From assembly GCA_946894095.1 (NCBI GenBank), contig OX335643.1:5939036-6003035 (forward strand): DNA of 64,000 nucleotides, read 5' to 3'. The translations under genes were made by a program, and so were the position numbers. Position 1 is the first letter of the stretch, and each line of letters begins with the position of its first letter. The notes under the pieces were generated by a model. The model made no database searches. It was not told where the DNA came from and was given only the letters and a program-made list of their open reading frames with translations. Shown here piece after piece: positions 1 to 11,400 of this stretch. This DNA comes from Incurvaria masculella (Eukaryota > Arthropoda > Insecta > Lepidoptera > Incurvariidae).

Positions 1-1317
1 GTTATTCTGAGGCATATCTGGTTTCGTCTTGTTGCCTACCGATTGAGCAAAGGTCATATTGGGCATTATTGTGTTATTCTTGCTGTAGTCATAGAAAACT
101 TTTGGGACTTCCTTGCTTCGCAGGGGGGGATACTTTATTTTCTGTAGTTCACGGTAGACTGAGCAGCCTTTATAATTGGCAGGATGATTGCCGGTACACA
201 AAATACATTTTACATCATCCGACTTACCTTTTCTTTCGCAATTTGCGGAGGTGTGGTCACCAGCACACTTAATACACTTTGGCTTGCGACGGCAGTATGA
301 TTTAGTGTGCCCATATTGCTGACAGTTTGAGCATTGAGGAATTTCTCTTTTAGGGCGCGGGGGCTCGAAGATGATACGGCAGTGCAGCAGACTTTTAATG
401 TCATAAATATCTTTATTATTTGCTTTTGGTGACATTTCAATCATAAAAATTGGTAGAGGTATTTTAGTTCTACGCTGTCTGACATTCCAAATGTTAGCGA
501 CGCTGTGCCCGAGATCACTCAGTGCTGTTTTGATTTCCTCTGTGTCGCAGGAGGGGTGCATGTTTTTGAGCACTACTTTAAAGTTTCTATCGTGCTTGGG
601 CTTATATGTGTAACATTCAGTGTTTTTTGCTTCCAGTTGTTTGACGATAGTTGAGTATGCTCCTGGCGTTCGTGGCTGAGTTTTCACCTGTTCGTTACGT
701 AGGACTTTGATTTCATAGTCCCCTGCAGCATGTATGTTGAGTAGGTTAAGCAGAGGTTGAATGTTGCCTACTTTATCTACGAAGATGGGTGGGGGCTTTG
801 CTGTTTTTTCTTCCAATGGATTTTTGGATAATGACTTTTCTATTTTCTCTTGTTCGGGTTCAAGGTTGTCTTGCTCGTCTTCTAGTCTCTCAAATCTGTT
901 TGAGGTGGGTAAAGGTTGACTTAGCCAGTATGTGCTGATTTTAGTTTGTTTGATGTTCCTAGTAGAGGATTCAGGACTCTCCCTCATTCTTTTTCTGTGA
1001 GGAACTTTGCTCCAGTCTTCTTCCTGGTCATCTTTTGGGCTTTTAGCTATTTCAGTGCAATCTTTTTAGCTTTGGGACCTGAATGTTAGGTCATTATGGG
1101 AGTTAGAGCGACGTCTGTTCAAAAATAAACTTTTGTGAAAGATTTGTTGAGATAGTATTTTGTTGTTCGTTGTTGGTTTGAGTTGTTGGCTAGTTTGGCT
1201 GATGGGGTCATCTTCGATGCTGCTTTCAGTGTTTTCCTCGGGATTCAGATAAGGTGAGTGAGGCGGGACAGGGGTCAGATCATGTCCACTTAGGTTTTTT
1301 AAGGTATTGGATTCCAT
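1..1317 (-). pseudogene. Jockey-type LINE ORF1 (Gag-like zinc-knuckle protein), one in-frame stop, runs off left edge
   Basis: Read on the minus strand, a frame opens at the ATG ending at 1317 and continues to base 1 with a single TAA at 1066-1068. Past the stop the protein has a PRE_C2HC-like segment (residues YDIKSLL, then ALSDLGHSVANIWN) and three consecutive zinc knuckles at about 325-135: CX2CX4HX4C, CX2CX3HX4C and CX2CX3HX6C. This knuckle order is typical of ORF1 of Jockey-clade non-LTR retrotransposons, which binds element RNA and packages it. ORF2 would lie left of the window. The internal stop makes the copy probably non-functional, but the rest of the frame is undamaged, so the insertion is fairly young. 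It sits in, or just upstream of, an intron of the WDR62 gene, in antisense orientation. Confidence 0.8.
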
Positions 1318-1840
1318 TTTTGTTCCCACGATTTGGGTCGATTTAACAGGTCGCTTACAGGGTGACGCCCTTTCCCGTAAGAAGGCGAAGTACAACGACG
1401 TTTGCCGGGTCCGTCGAGGTTGGCGCTATCAACTGGTCTACCTACCAGCCACGCATCCTTTTGGCGCGTTTCCCACCGTAGGATTAGGGTAATTTTTTAT
1501 AGAGATTTTCTTCCTCGCAGCCCGGGCGGTAAAGCCAAGGCCCCCGTTCCTGAGAGACATGACCACAGGTTTACGGTGTGTGCTGAGGGTCATTTCTGAC
1601 ACCCTTTTGTGGCAGCAGGCAAGACTGCGCTGTCTTTTAGGAGGTATTTAGTCTCCAAGGCTACCAACGCCTCTTCCGAGTCTACTCAGGTGTATGGTTA
1701 TACCGCCATTTCTCGGTCGCCAGAGCCTCGTCTGTTTTCCAGCAGGGTGCACCGTGCTCTAAGAGCACCGCCAGCTATTCGTACGAACCACTGGCGCGGG
1801 TAGGTGAGGATGACATTTGGGCCGGAAAGATGTTAATTCC
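1318..1840 (-). mobile_element. 5' untranslated region of the Jockey-type LINE (boundary uncertain)
   Basis: A moderately GC-rich stretch directly upstream of the ORF1 ATG on the minus strand. It has no coding frame of interest and differs in composition from the AT-rich intron beginning near 1850. It is assigned to the LINE by position and composition only; the 5' end is not defined by a target duplication I could see. Confidence 0.4.
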
Positions 1841-2235
1841 GTCACCCCTTACACGATATAAGTGTTATAAGATATGTAAAAATATTGACACTGGTCGATC
1901 TTTTAACTCCAAACCCATATTGAATAAGAATAAGAATAGTTTACTTGTTTCTTGAGTAACTTGAACAAAATCAATCCAATCCAGGTGTGCTTTAGACAGG
2001 TGTTAAGAAAAGTGAGTTTTATGAACCATTTTCTAAGTGCATTTGTCCCTTAACTTAACCATAACAACTTCTGTTTTTCCTGCGATGGACAGTGTGGTGT
2101 TAATGGTAGTGTATGTAGTGCGGTGTATGGGACTTAGCGGATCACACTTTCTGTGGATTTATTTGGTCCTAGGATACGGACCTAACCTGATCTGACCTGA
2201 TGACCTAACTGATGTTATCATCATCATCTCGCCAG
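1841..2235 (+). other. Intron sequence before exon 1, no feature seen
   Basis: AT-rich sequence ending in the acceptor CTCGCCAG. No gene or recognisable repeat. Confidence 0.5.
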
Positions 2236-2495
2236 GTGGCGCTGGACAGCAGCGGCATCTACCTGGCGACGTCCTCCACGGACAAGTTGCTCAGCGTGTA
2301 CGACTACTACTCGGGCGAGTGCATGGCGACCATGTACGGCCACTCGGAGATCGTCACCGGGCTGCGGTTCACGCCGGACTGCCAGCACCTGGTGTCGGCG
2401 TCGGGCGACGGCTGCATCTTCGTGTGGCGCGTGCCGCACGACATGGTGGTGACGATGCGCGCGCGGCTCGCGCAGCAGGCGATACGGCAGGGCAG
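2236..2495 (+). CDS. Wdr62: Wdr62 exon A (numbered 1 here): C-terminal WD40 repeats
   Basis: Acceptor CGCCAG at 2235, donor GTGGGA at 2496, leaves phase 2. Encodes [39 protein letters not shown] and [12 protein letters not shown], the closing blade of the second beta-propeller as in WDR62/MAPKBP1. It is followed by a basic helix ([12 protein letters not shown]). Codon third positions are almost all G or C. Confidence 0.92.
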
Positions 2496-5400
2496 GTGGG
2501 AGCTTGTACTCTAGCCACGTCCCCAGTGGCGGGCTACTTGAGGCCGACCAGGCCCAGCCCTAGGTAGGCTTTAGGATTAGGCGCGGCTGATCGTGGCAAA
2601 ACACAAACTTTTTAAGTAAATATCCTTTTCCGTACTAAGCAGAAACGTCGCTTATTCCAAGGAATATGATATGTATGTATAATCGACCGTGAAGCAAGGA
2701 CGCATTCATTGAAGAAGGAGCCCAGGCGTCTGATGCCAAATACGATTTTGGTGATGACAGCAATATATTTTAATGTTCAATCTTTGCAGTCAATATCCGT
2801 AACGCAGATGAAGCGTTAAATAAATGTATGTAGGTATAAGCTTAAACACTGTGTTAGTAGGAGGCATTCATTACGGGAGGAGGGACTGTAGGAGAATTCC
2901 AAATTATGGGTATACAGCCGGTGGCGAAATTGGTAGACGCAGTACCCGCAATACAGCTGGTTCGGGTTCTGGGCTTCTTCTTCAATTAATGTGTCCATGC
3001 TTCACGGTCGATTATACAGACATACATATCACATTCACATACTTTTTTTTGTGTTGCATATGCTTCATGGCAATCTGTTCAGAAACACTAAGCCACTTCT
3101 TTGTTTGATGTTAATCTGTTTTGGTTGTCTTCTGCGAAAGTTTCTTCTCATTGGAATGTTCCAACGGATTCTCTTTTTGGCTTAGGAGAATCTATTACTC
3201 AGACTTCAGATGTCTCATACAAATTGATGCGGACATGAAACACCACCATGGTACACTGGAGCATCAGTATTACGTCTCCTGCAAATTTTTTTTCAGTTTT
3301 GTTCAGATACTGCATGCTTTGGAGTACTGTGACCAAATAAAACATTGCTACCGATTTATCTGAAGTTAAGTGAAGTTTATTTGCGGGTTCTTATTTACTG
3401 GGTTGATCGAATCTGTGGATTTTTGTGACTTAAGTTAGCGTAGTTTGACTACTAAAAAGTTTAAATAAATGAAATGAAATCTCAATAAAGGTTGGCAAGA
3501 AAGCCAATGCATATCATGTGTGTGTGTAAATGGTGAGCTGAGAAGGGACGGCTAAAACTACAAGTCCACATCTGCACGTCCCAATTTACATGTTTGCATC
3601 TGGTTTCATATTGTTAATTAATTATCTTTGCTTTGAGAATCGAAAAACCAATTATTGGAACTGCTTCCAATTTTTTTTTTTTCTATAATTCTAACGATGA
3701 CTGAACATTTTCAGGAAAGTGGGTGGGGCTAGCAACGGGCTCTCCGGCCTGGACTCTGAGACGGACTCCCACTTTGGCTCCCCGCCGCGGGAGTTACCAA
3801 TCGAAAGTCACAAGATGGTCGCACCTCAAGTTCCCGACTACACGTATGTTTCTTGTCATTAGTAAATCTCCTCGTAGCTTTTCATATTACTCTCACGAAT
3901 CTTTCTCCTTAGTCATAAGTTTTTTCAGTGTTTAGCTCAAAAAAGGTGATGATGCAATCGAATGATATTCAAATTCAAGAATTTACTTGACACCAAGGGT
4001 CCAAATCAAATAAATATGGAATGACAATGGGGAATAGAACTCAAAGCTGTCGCATGAGCGACCTCACCTTAGAAATGTAAAAACTGTCATTCCTGTCAAG
4101 TTTTATTAATGAGTTTTTAGATGCAAGATGTACTCCACGATGCAGTTAGAATAAGGTTTGGAGGAAAATAAGAGGTTTTGTAAATGTAATAGAACAAAGT
4201 TTGAAATGAAATGTTATTGGTTATGTAATTGTGATATTTTCTTTCCTACGACTTCATTTGATTAGCATAATTGGGAACAAATCATTTTTAGAATAGTAAC
4301 GAGAAAATTGGGCCATTTTAATTACGTTGGTTGCGTAAATACATTTTTAAAATCTACTTTGTTATATTTTTTATAGTATCTGACAGTTTTGACAGTTCTT
4401 TTAGGTCAGCTCGCTTAGACACCACCTGTCATGATAAATAAATCAGTTTTCTTCCCTGCTGTCAATGCAGGGGTCTTGGCAATTGATTAGAAGGGCTATT
4501 TTTAAGAATGTATCCACGTCTTTTAACATAAAGTAACCGCAGGCTATGCATCTCTCCATTGCCCACCAGGTTACGGATAGGGCACCTGCCGTCGTGGGCG
4601 AAGAAGAGTCTCGGCGACGAGCTGCAAGCGGGCGGCGGCGCCGGCGAGTCACCCGCGCCGGAGCCGCCGGCGCGCAGCAAGTGGGCGCGCCGGCTCAACG
4701 CGCCCAACGACGGTCAGTTTGCCGATAGTGCCGGATGTAATACGACCTCAGATAAGAAGGACCGAGTTTAGTTTGGACCATTGAGCCGGATGTAATAGGA
4801 CTTCAGTTTAAATGGATATGCATAATTTTGTTGCTTCAAGCCGAATGTAATAGGACTTCAGGGCCCGTAGGCCCAGCTGTCACCTGAATTGGCGTTTACG
4901 GCAAACCGATCGACTGGTGTTTTCAAATTTATAGAGAAATTGAAGAGCAATCGAGAGTGGGCGTTAAGCGAACTAATAATTGCGAGTCCGGGTTGGATTT
5001 GACAGCTTACTCAACGTTGCCGTAAATACATCGACGTTGCCCTTTACGCCGACTCCGCGTTTTCATACAAATCGGAAGTCCGAGTTTGACTTTGACAGCT
5101 TGAAGAAGTAAACACACATAATATCTAGTAAAAACTTGTATGGAGTTTGATGTTTTTACGGAACTTCGAAGTTCCGTAAACGCCAGTTTAGGTGACAACT
5201 GGGACTAGCAGCTCTGATATGTAAGTAGGGTGGAGTTTATTTTTGGACCATAGAGCCGGATGTAATAGCACTTTAGTTTCAAACGGTCGTATATAATTTT
5301 AGTCCTTTGAACGGGATGCAATAGGACTTCAGATAAGAAGAGCCAAGTGTACTTTTGGACCTTCGAGCCGGATGTAACAGAACTTCAGTTCGAAAGGGTT

Positions 5401-8400
5401 GTGTATAAGGTTGGTCCTTTGAGCCGGATTTAATAGGACTTCGGTTAATAAGGGTCAAGTTTAGATTTAGTCCTTAAAGCCTGATGTAATATGACTTTAG
5501 TTTGCAAGTGGGACATTTCACGTGAAGCGGACAGGGAAAAAAAAGGGAGGTTCTGAAAATCGACCACATTCGGCCCATTTGTACTTCTAGTAGGTATGAA
5601 TGTGTACGCAAAATATTTTTTTTGTATAGTGTATATTTACCAAGTTATAGGTTTCAAAAGAATTGTCGTTGATTAGTACTACTATTTTTCGAAAGTAATT
5701 TTTCGAATATAACAAATCTACTATAAAATATTTTACATAGCGATACATATTAAAAATATACTGTTCTTTTTGACAGTAAAAAAAAATAAAAAAATAAAAA
5801 AAAAAATAATGGCCAAAACCGGCAGTAAACTTTTCAAACCAGAATTACAGTCACTTCGACCAATTTTTTTTTTTTTTTTTTCTTTCAAAATATAGCTTAA
5901 ATGATAATGAAAGTACACTAGAAAATTTAAAATGGGATCTCTATTAGTTTAGGAGATACGTTGAATAATATACACCCGCGTCGCAAGGGGCGTCATATGT
6001 AGCGCTTGCAAGGTTGAGCAGTTTGCGCGATATTGCAACTTTATTAATATTTTATATCGTTTTAGCGTATATTTAACCTCATTTAATGATATGAAATAAT
6101 TTTTATTAATATAATATAATATAAATATAACTACATAATACAAATATAAGTTAATAATATATTATAAAGAAAAAACGTTTTTGGAGCAGTAGAAAAGTTT
6201 TATTATTTGCGAAACGTGACTAATAGCGCCATCTGTTAGTAACGTGTAGTACTTTTTTGTCTCAGATAGAGTCAAACCTATCTACAAGAAAGAGATAGAA
6301 ATATGACGCCTAGCGGTTTCGTAACTTAAACTTTAGTGTTGCTTTAACCGCTCAGCAACTTGTGCACGTTTTAATCTGTGACAGTTGTTATTATTAATGG
6401 CGCCGTACGGTGATCGATGTTTTAACCCATTTCACTTGGTACTTCATCGAAAATTTAAAAATTTAAGGAAAATATCTAAACTAATGTTTAGCTCAAAAGT
6501 GGAGTTTTTCACAAGATCTTTACGTATGTGCCTCCTGCAGGAAACGACTTTTGACTGAATCTCCTCCGTGAAATGGGTTAAAACATCGATCACCGTACGG
6601 CGCCATTAATAATAACAACTGTCACAGATTAAAACGTGCACAAAAAATTCTGGTTTGAAAAGTTTACTTCCGGTTTTGGCCATTAATTTTTTTTTATTTT
6701 TTTATTTTTTTTTACTGTCAAAAAGAACGGTATATTTTTAATATGTATCGCTATGTAAAATATTTTATAGTAGATTTCTTATATTCGAAAAATTACTTTC
6801 GAAAAATTGTAGAACCAATCAACGACAATTCTTTTGAAACCTATAACTTGGTAAATATACACTATACAAAAAAAATATTTTGCGTACACATTCATACCTA
6901 CTATAAGTACAACTGGGCCGAATGTGGTCGATTTTCAGAACCTCACTTTTTTTCCCTGTCCGCTTCACGTGAAATGTCCCAAGTGTGATGTATAATTTGG
7001 GTCCTTAGAGCTAGAGGTAATAGGACTTCAGTTAAGAAAGGCCGAGTTTAGATTTGGTCCTTCGAGAGCCGGATATAATAAGACTTCAGTTAGGCAAAAT
7101 TCAGTTTCGATTAGGTCCTTCGAGCCGTATGTAATAAAGCTTCAGTAAGAAAAAATTAGGCATACTTTTGGTCCTTTGAGTCCTGTATATGGTAAATAGG
7201 ACTTTTAATTTAGTTATTTCTGACCCTTAGAATGAGACATTTAAGCTATCTTCATATGCTGTATAAAAGCGTTTTCTGTTACAGATAAACGTGACTCCGA
7301 CGGGTCCAAGGACAGTTCCCTAGATAGTGGAACCGACACTCGCTATATTGAAAAGCGGAAAGAACAAATAGTCAAGCAGGTAAGCTTATTAATACTATAT
7401 TATGTTCACGTTGACTCGACCATAATACTGCAAACATGTCTGTCAGCACTCTTATGTGTAACGTTAAATCTTATTATTTCGTTCACATAGTCCTAGTATT
7501 GTGTGTTCGTGTTTGCAGTATTGTGTGTTCGTGTTTGCAGTATTGTGTTGTATCTATCCGATCCTTTTATTCTTTATTAAGGGCGTGATAGCACTTGATT
7601 TCCATAATGGCGTAAGTGATAATATTTGTATTTTTAAAATAGTACTACTTATTTTGGATTTTAAAAAAAATTCAGGATGCATTGATGGCTGCTATCACAC
7701 CCTTAAATCTCCTTTTTTATCCTCTTGGTTTTGGTTATATGATTTTTTGCAAGCACAATAAGTCCCATGGTTTTTGGTTCTTTGCCCTCCCCTCTCCCCC
7801 GCCCCCTTTGGTTTTACTTAATTCGGTGATGGATTAGTTAGAAAATTCACAATGTTTTGTTTGCCGCGTATGATGTGTTTTTTAAAATTATATGCTTCAC
7901 GTCAAGTCAAAAAAAGATGGTTGTTTGGGTCGTGGAGCTGAAAAACTTAAATTAATTTTTTTGGGCTCAGCTTGGGAGTCTGGTGGACAAAAAAAAAACG
8001 GGACAAAGTGGGTTGTCCATTTTTGATGAAATTAAAAGTAGGGTTGCGGCAAAAGCATTGCCTTTGGTGACTGACTCAATAGAACCCAATGTAATTACGA
8101 AAGTTTAATAGTTGGAAAATATCTTTTTTATATTTTAATTATTGCCTACCTCCACTTTAAAGGAATAAATATTGTAGCAATATTTATCAAAAAAATGTTC
8201 AGTATTCTTTTTAATTGACATGAGAAAGTCAATTCAAAATGACTGAACAAAACGCATCACAATTACAACAGACATGGCATTATTTTGTTAGTAAACCAAC
8301 GACCGTACGAAACACAAAACGCACCATACGCCCTGCACTTGCATCCTCAACGCCAATATGTTAACGGTCCCCGGTTCTGGTCGCCCTAACGGTACGTTGC

Positions 8401-11400
8401 ACTTGTTCCACGGCGCAGCAGAGACCACGTTCGCTCAACTTGTCACAGTTGTCCAACGTGGAGGCGTTGTTCCGTAACTTTGACGCGACCTTGAAAAAAA
8501 CGTATGACGTGCTGAGCGCGTCGCCGAGGAGTCAGAAGGTTTTTTGTTTCGTTTTGACCTTTTTTTTTGTTTGTTTTGTTTTGTTTGTTTTGATACTTTT
8601 TGTTGTTTGCGTTTGTGCGTGTTTGCATCTTGTTTTATTTTGACGCATCGCGGTTGCACTGCATGCATGTTCGAGCGATAAAAAAATTGGCTGAGTGCGA
8701 ATTAGGCTTGCACACAAAGGGATCTTTACTGTGCCAAAAAAACATATTTCTTGTATGACAGTCCCTTTAATTTTTTTACTATTTCTTGTATTAGTGGCAA
8801 TCGAAATACACACTATGTGAAAGTTAAAACTGTGTATCTATTACAGTTCATAGTATAGATTAAAGAGAAATGTCTTACATAGTACAAAACTCGCTGAAAA
8901 GTGTCATTTTCGCTGGTACTATGACATTTATAACCGGCGCCATCTCCTGTCACTGCCAGAAGTATGTAGTTACACTGTCATTAAAACTAAGATTTATTCT
9001 AAATTTCGCCTATGTAGCCGCGATGAAAGCATTAGATTTTAACTATAAATAAAAAAAAAATTCACTGGATTTTGTTTAATATAATGTGAAATGTGAATTG
9101 CAATGCAACCTTTATCCCTATTTAACACTGGTATGACGTTAGCCATTCATCCCTTTCTCTTCTACAGAACCCTCTAAAAGGAGCCCATTTGATTTCATAA
9201 TATTTCAACAATGTGCATGTCTGCAGTTATGTATGGTAGCAAGACTTCGGTATGGCGGAAGAAGCACGATGTTGAATTTGAATAGAATTGAATGAATGCG
9301 TTCCTTGAGGAAAGTTTACAGAGTGAGGCTTGTTTCAAATGTATAGCTGGGTTAAACAGTATTTTCATCTGAAGGGAATTAAGAAGGGTATGTTGCGGTG
9401 GTTTGGACATGTAGAGCAAATGAGCGATGAAAGACGAAAATGACGAAACACATCAATAGAGCCGGAGGTGATTAGAATTATTGTGGCCGAGTGGGCTAGA
9501 TCGTTGGTAGATCATATATTTTTTTAAATATAACATTGTAACTGCTTCGCTTTGCTTGCATTACTAATATATTTAAATAATTTAAGTTGTGTACATATCC
9601 TGCATGTCATATCTTCTCATGGCGTCACATTAGAATGATAAACAATCCCCAAGTTACTTTTACTTCAACTTCAACGACAATATGAGGAGGCGGTGTGTTG
9701 GCTTGTATCATGACACATGTGGCCGTTAGCCAGAGAGTATAGAAGGACGGGAGGAGGGATGGAAGCTCACTCGCATGGTAGCTACGAGTTAGTTAGCTTT
9801 ATAGTTAGCTAGTAACGTCTTTGGAATATAACCAACTATTTGCTGCAAGTCCCCTTCCTGTCCTCACACCCACACATCCTATCACCCTACACACAAATCC
9901 CAACATCACACACACATCAAAGTGTTTTATAGCATTCAAATCACAATACATTACGTATCGATGAACATAACTGTTTTGATGATACTTTTGAGATTACCGC
10001 GGTCGTTAGACATGTTTGAAAAACTGTTTTTTTCTACTGTACCTTTCTAAAATAAAAATAAAAAGTTTAGCTTGCCTACGAATTCGGATGTTGCGCATTG
10101 AATGCTCATTTTACCTAATAGCGTCCTGTTTGAAAAATGTTACGGCTTTTAACGCGGCAGGTAAGCCGTAACATTTTTCAAACATGTCTAACGGCCGCGG
10201 TAACCTCAAAAGTAACATAATAGCGTCCTGTGAAGTTCTTACGTGTCGTTGGAACTCGAGAAAAACCGTAGTAGGCGAATTCGTAAGCAAACTACCGTTT
10301 TTGTATGTCAAGGTCCCCATACAAACGAGTTTCGCTGCTACTCCTGTCCTTCCGTGCTCGCTGTCACTAGCTATCGAGCTCCATAAGAACCAAATGAGAT
10401 GAGCGTTCCTTGGGGCATGCCGCATGTTTACTATGATTTTGTTGAGTTCTTTTGACTTACGTTTGCGTTGCGCGAAGGTGACGATCGTGACGAAACCGCG
10501 CGCGCCCGAGCTGCGCGTCCGACACCACACCGACGACTCGTCGCTAGGGAGCTTTAAATATGAGGTTTGCTTTTCTTGGTTTTTATTATTTTTATACTTT
10601 GCCTTCTTCCTTTTAAATTATTATTTTTTGTGAGAACTTAGGTTTCCTGCTGTCCGCGGTGCAATAATACAAGTTGTATTATTTTTCTTAAAAGCAACAA
10701 GTTCGATTGCCGATTAGAAAAACTTTTTTTAAATCGAATTATGCAGTTTTAGTTTTTATTCGAATCGGAATCGGTTTTTATTCGAATCGGAATGGGCCAT
10801 GAAGGCAGTCTTGAAAATTTCTGTATTGTGTAAATGTTATTGGTATCTCCGAAACAGCTTTGCGTAGAGAATTACTCTTTTAAAGTATAAGAGTACAGAA
10901 AAACAGTGTTCAGCTTTTTAAATAAGCTTAACCAAGTAAGCTTAACCTAGTCCACTGTATATATACGTAATAATACCCTGTATTTTGAAACAGACTTGCT
11001 TAGGTGAGATATTGTATTATTTTATAGTCGACAGCAGTTATGAAAATTCTACATTCATGTTATGTGCTTTAGGTAGGAATTTATCATTGCCTGCTGTGGT
11101 GTTGAAATATTTTTGATATAGACATAACACAGACAAAAGATAATTTTGAACAAATAGAAATTCAACACGGCAGCCACTGGCAGCCACACGGACGTACAGC
11201 GTTGTAGAAGTTGTTATTCTTGGAAATTCATGTGCGGGAAGTGCATTCCACAATTAAGTTGTACAGAAGACATACTGAGCAATGTACTTCCTCGCGGCAG
11301 GACCAGGAGTCGACGGAGCACGACGGAGACGTCGAGGACATATCGGACGGCGAGCGGACCTCCTCCGAGCGCAACGCCAGCCGGACCACCTACTATCCGG

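Noticed and set aside
10111..10530. 139-codon minus-strand frame
   Set aside because: Overlaps exon 6 and the nested inverted repeat; composition by-product.
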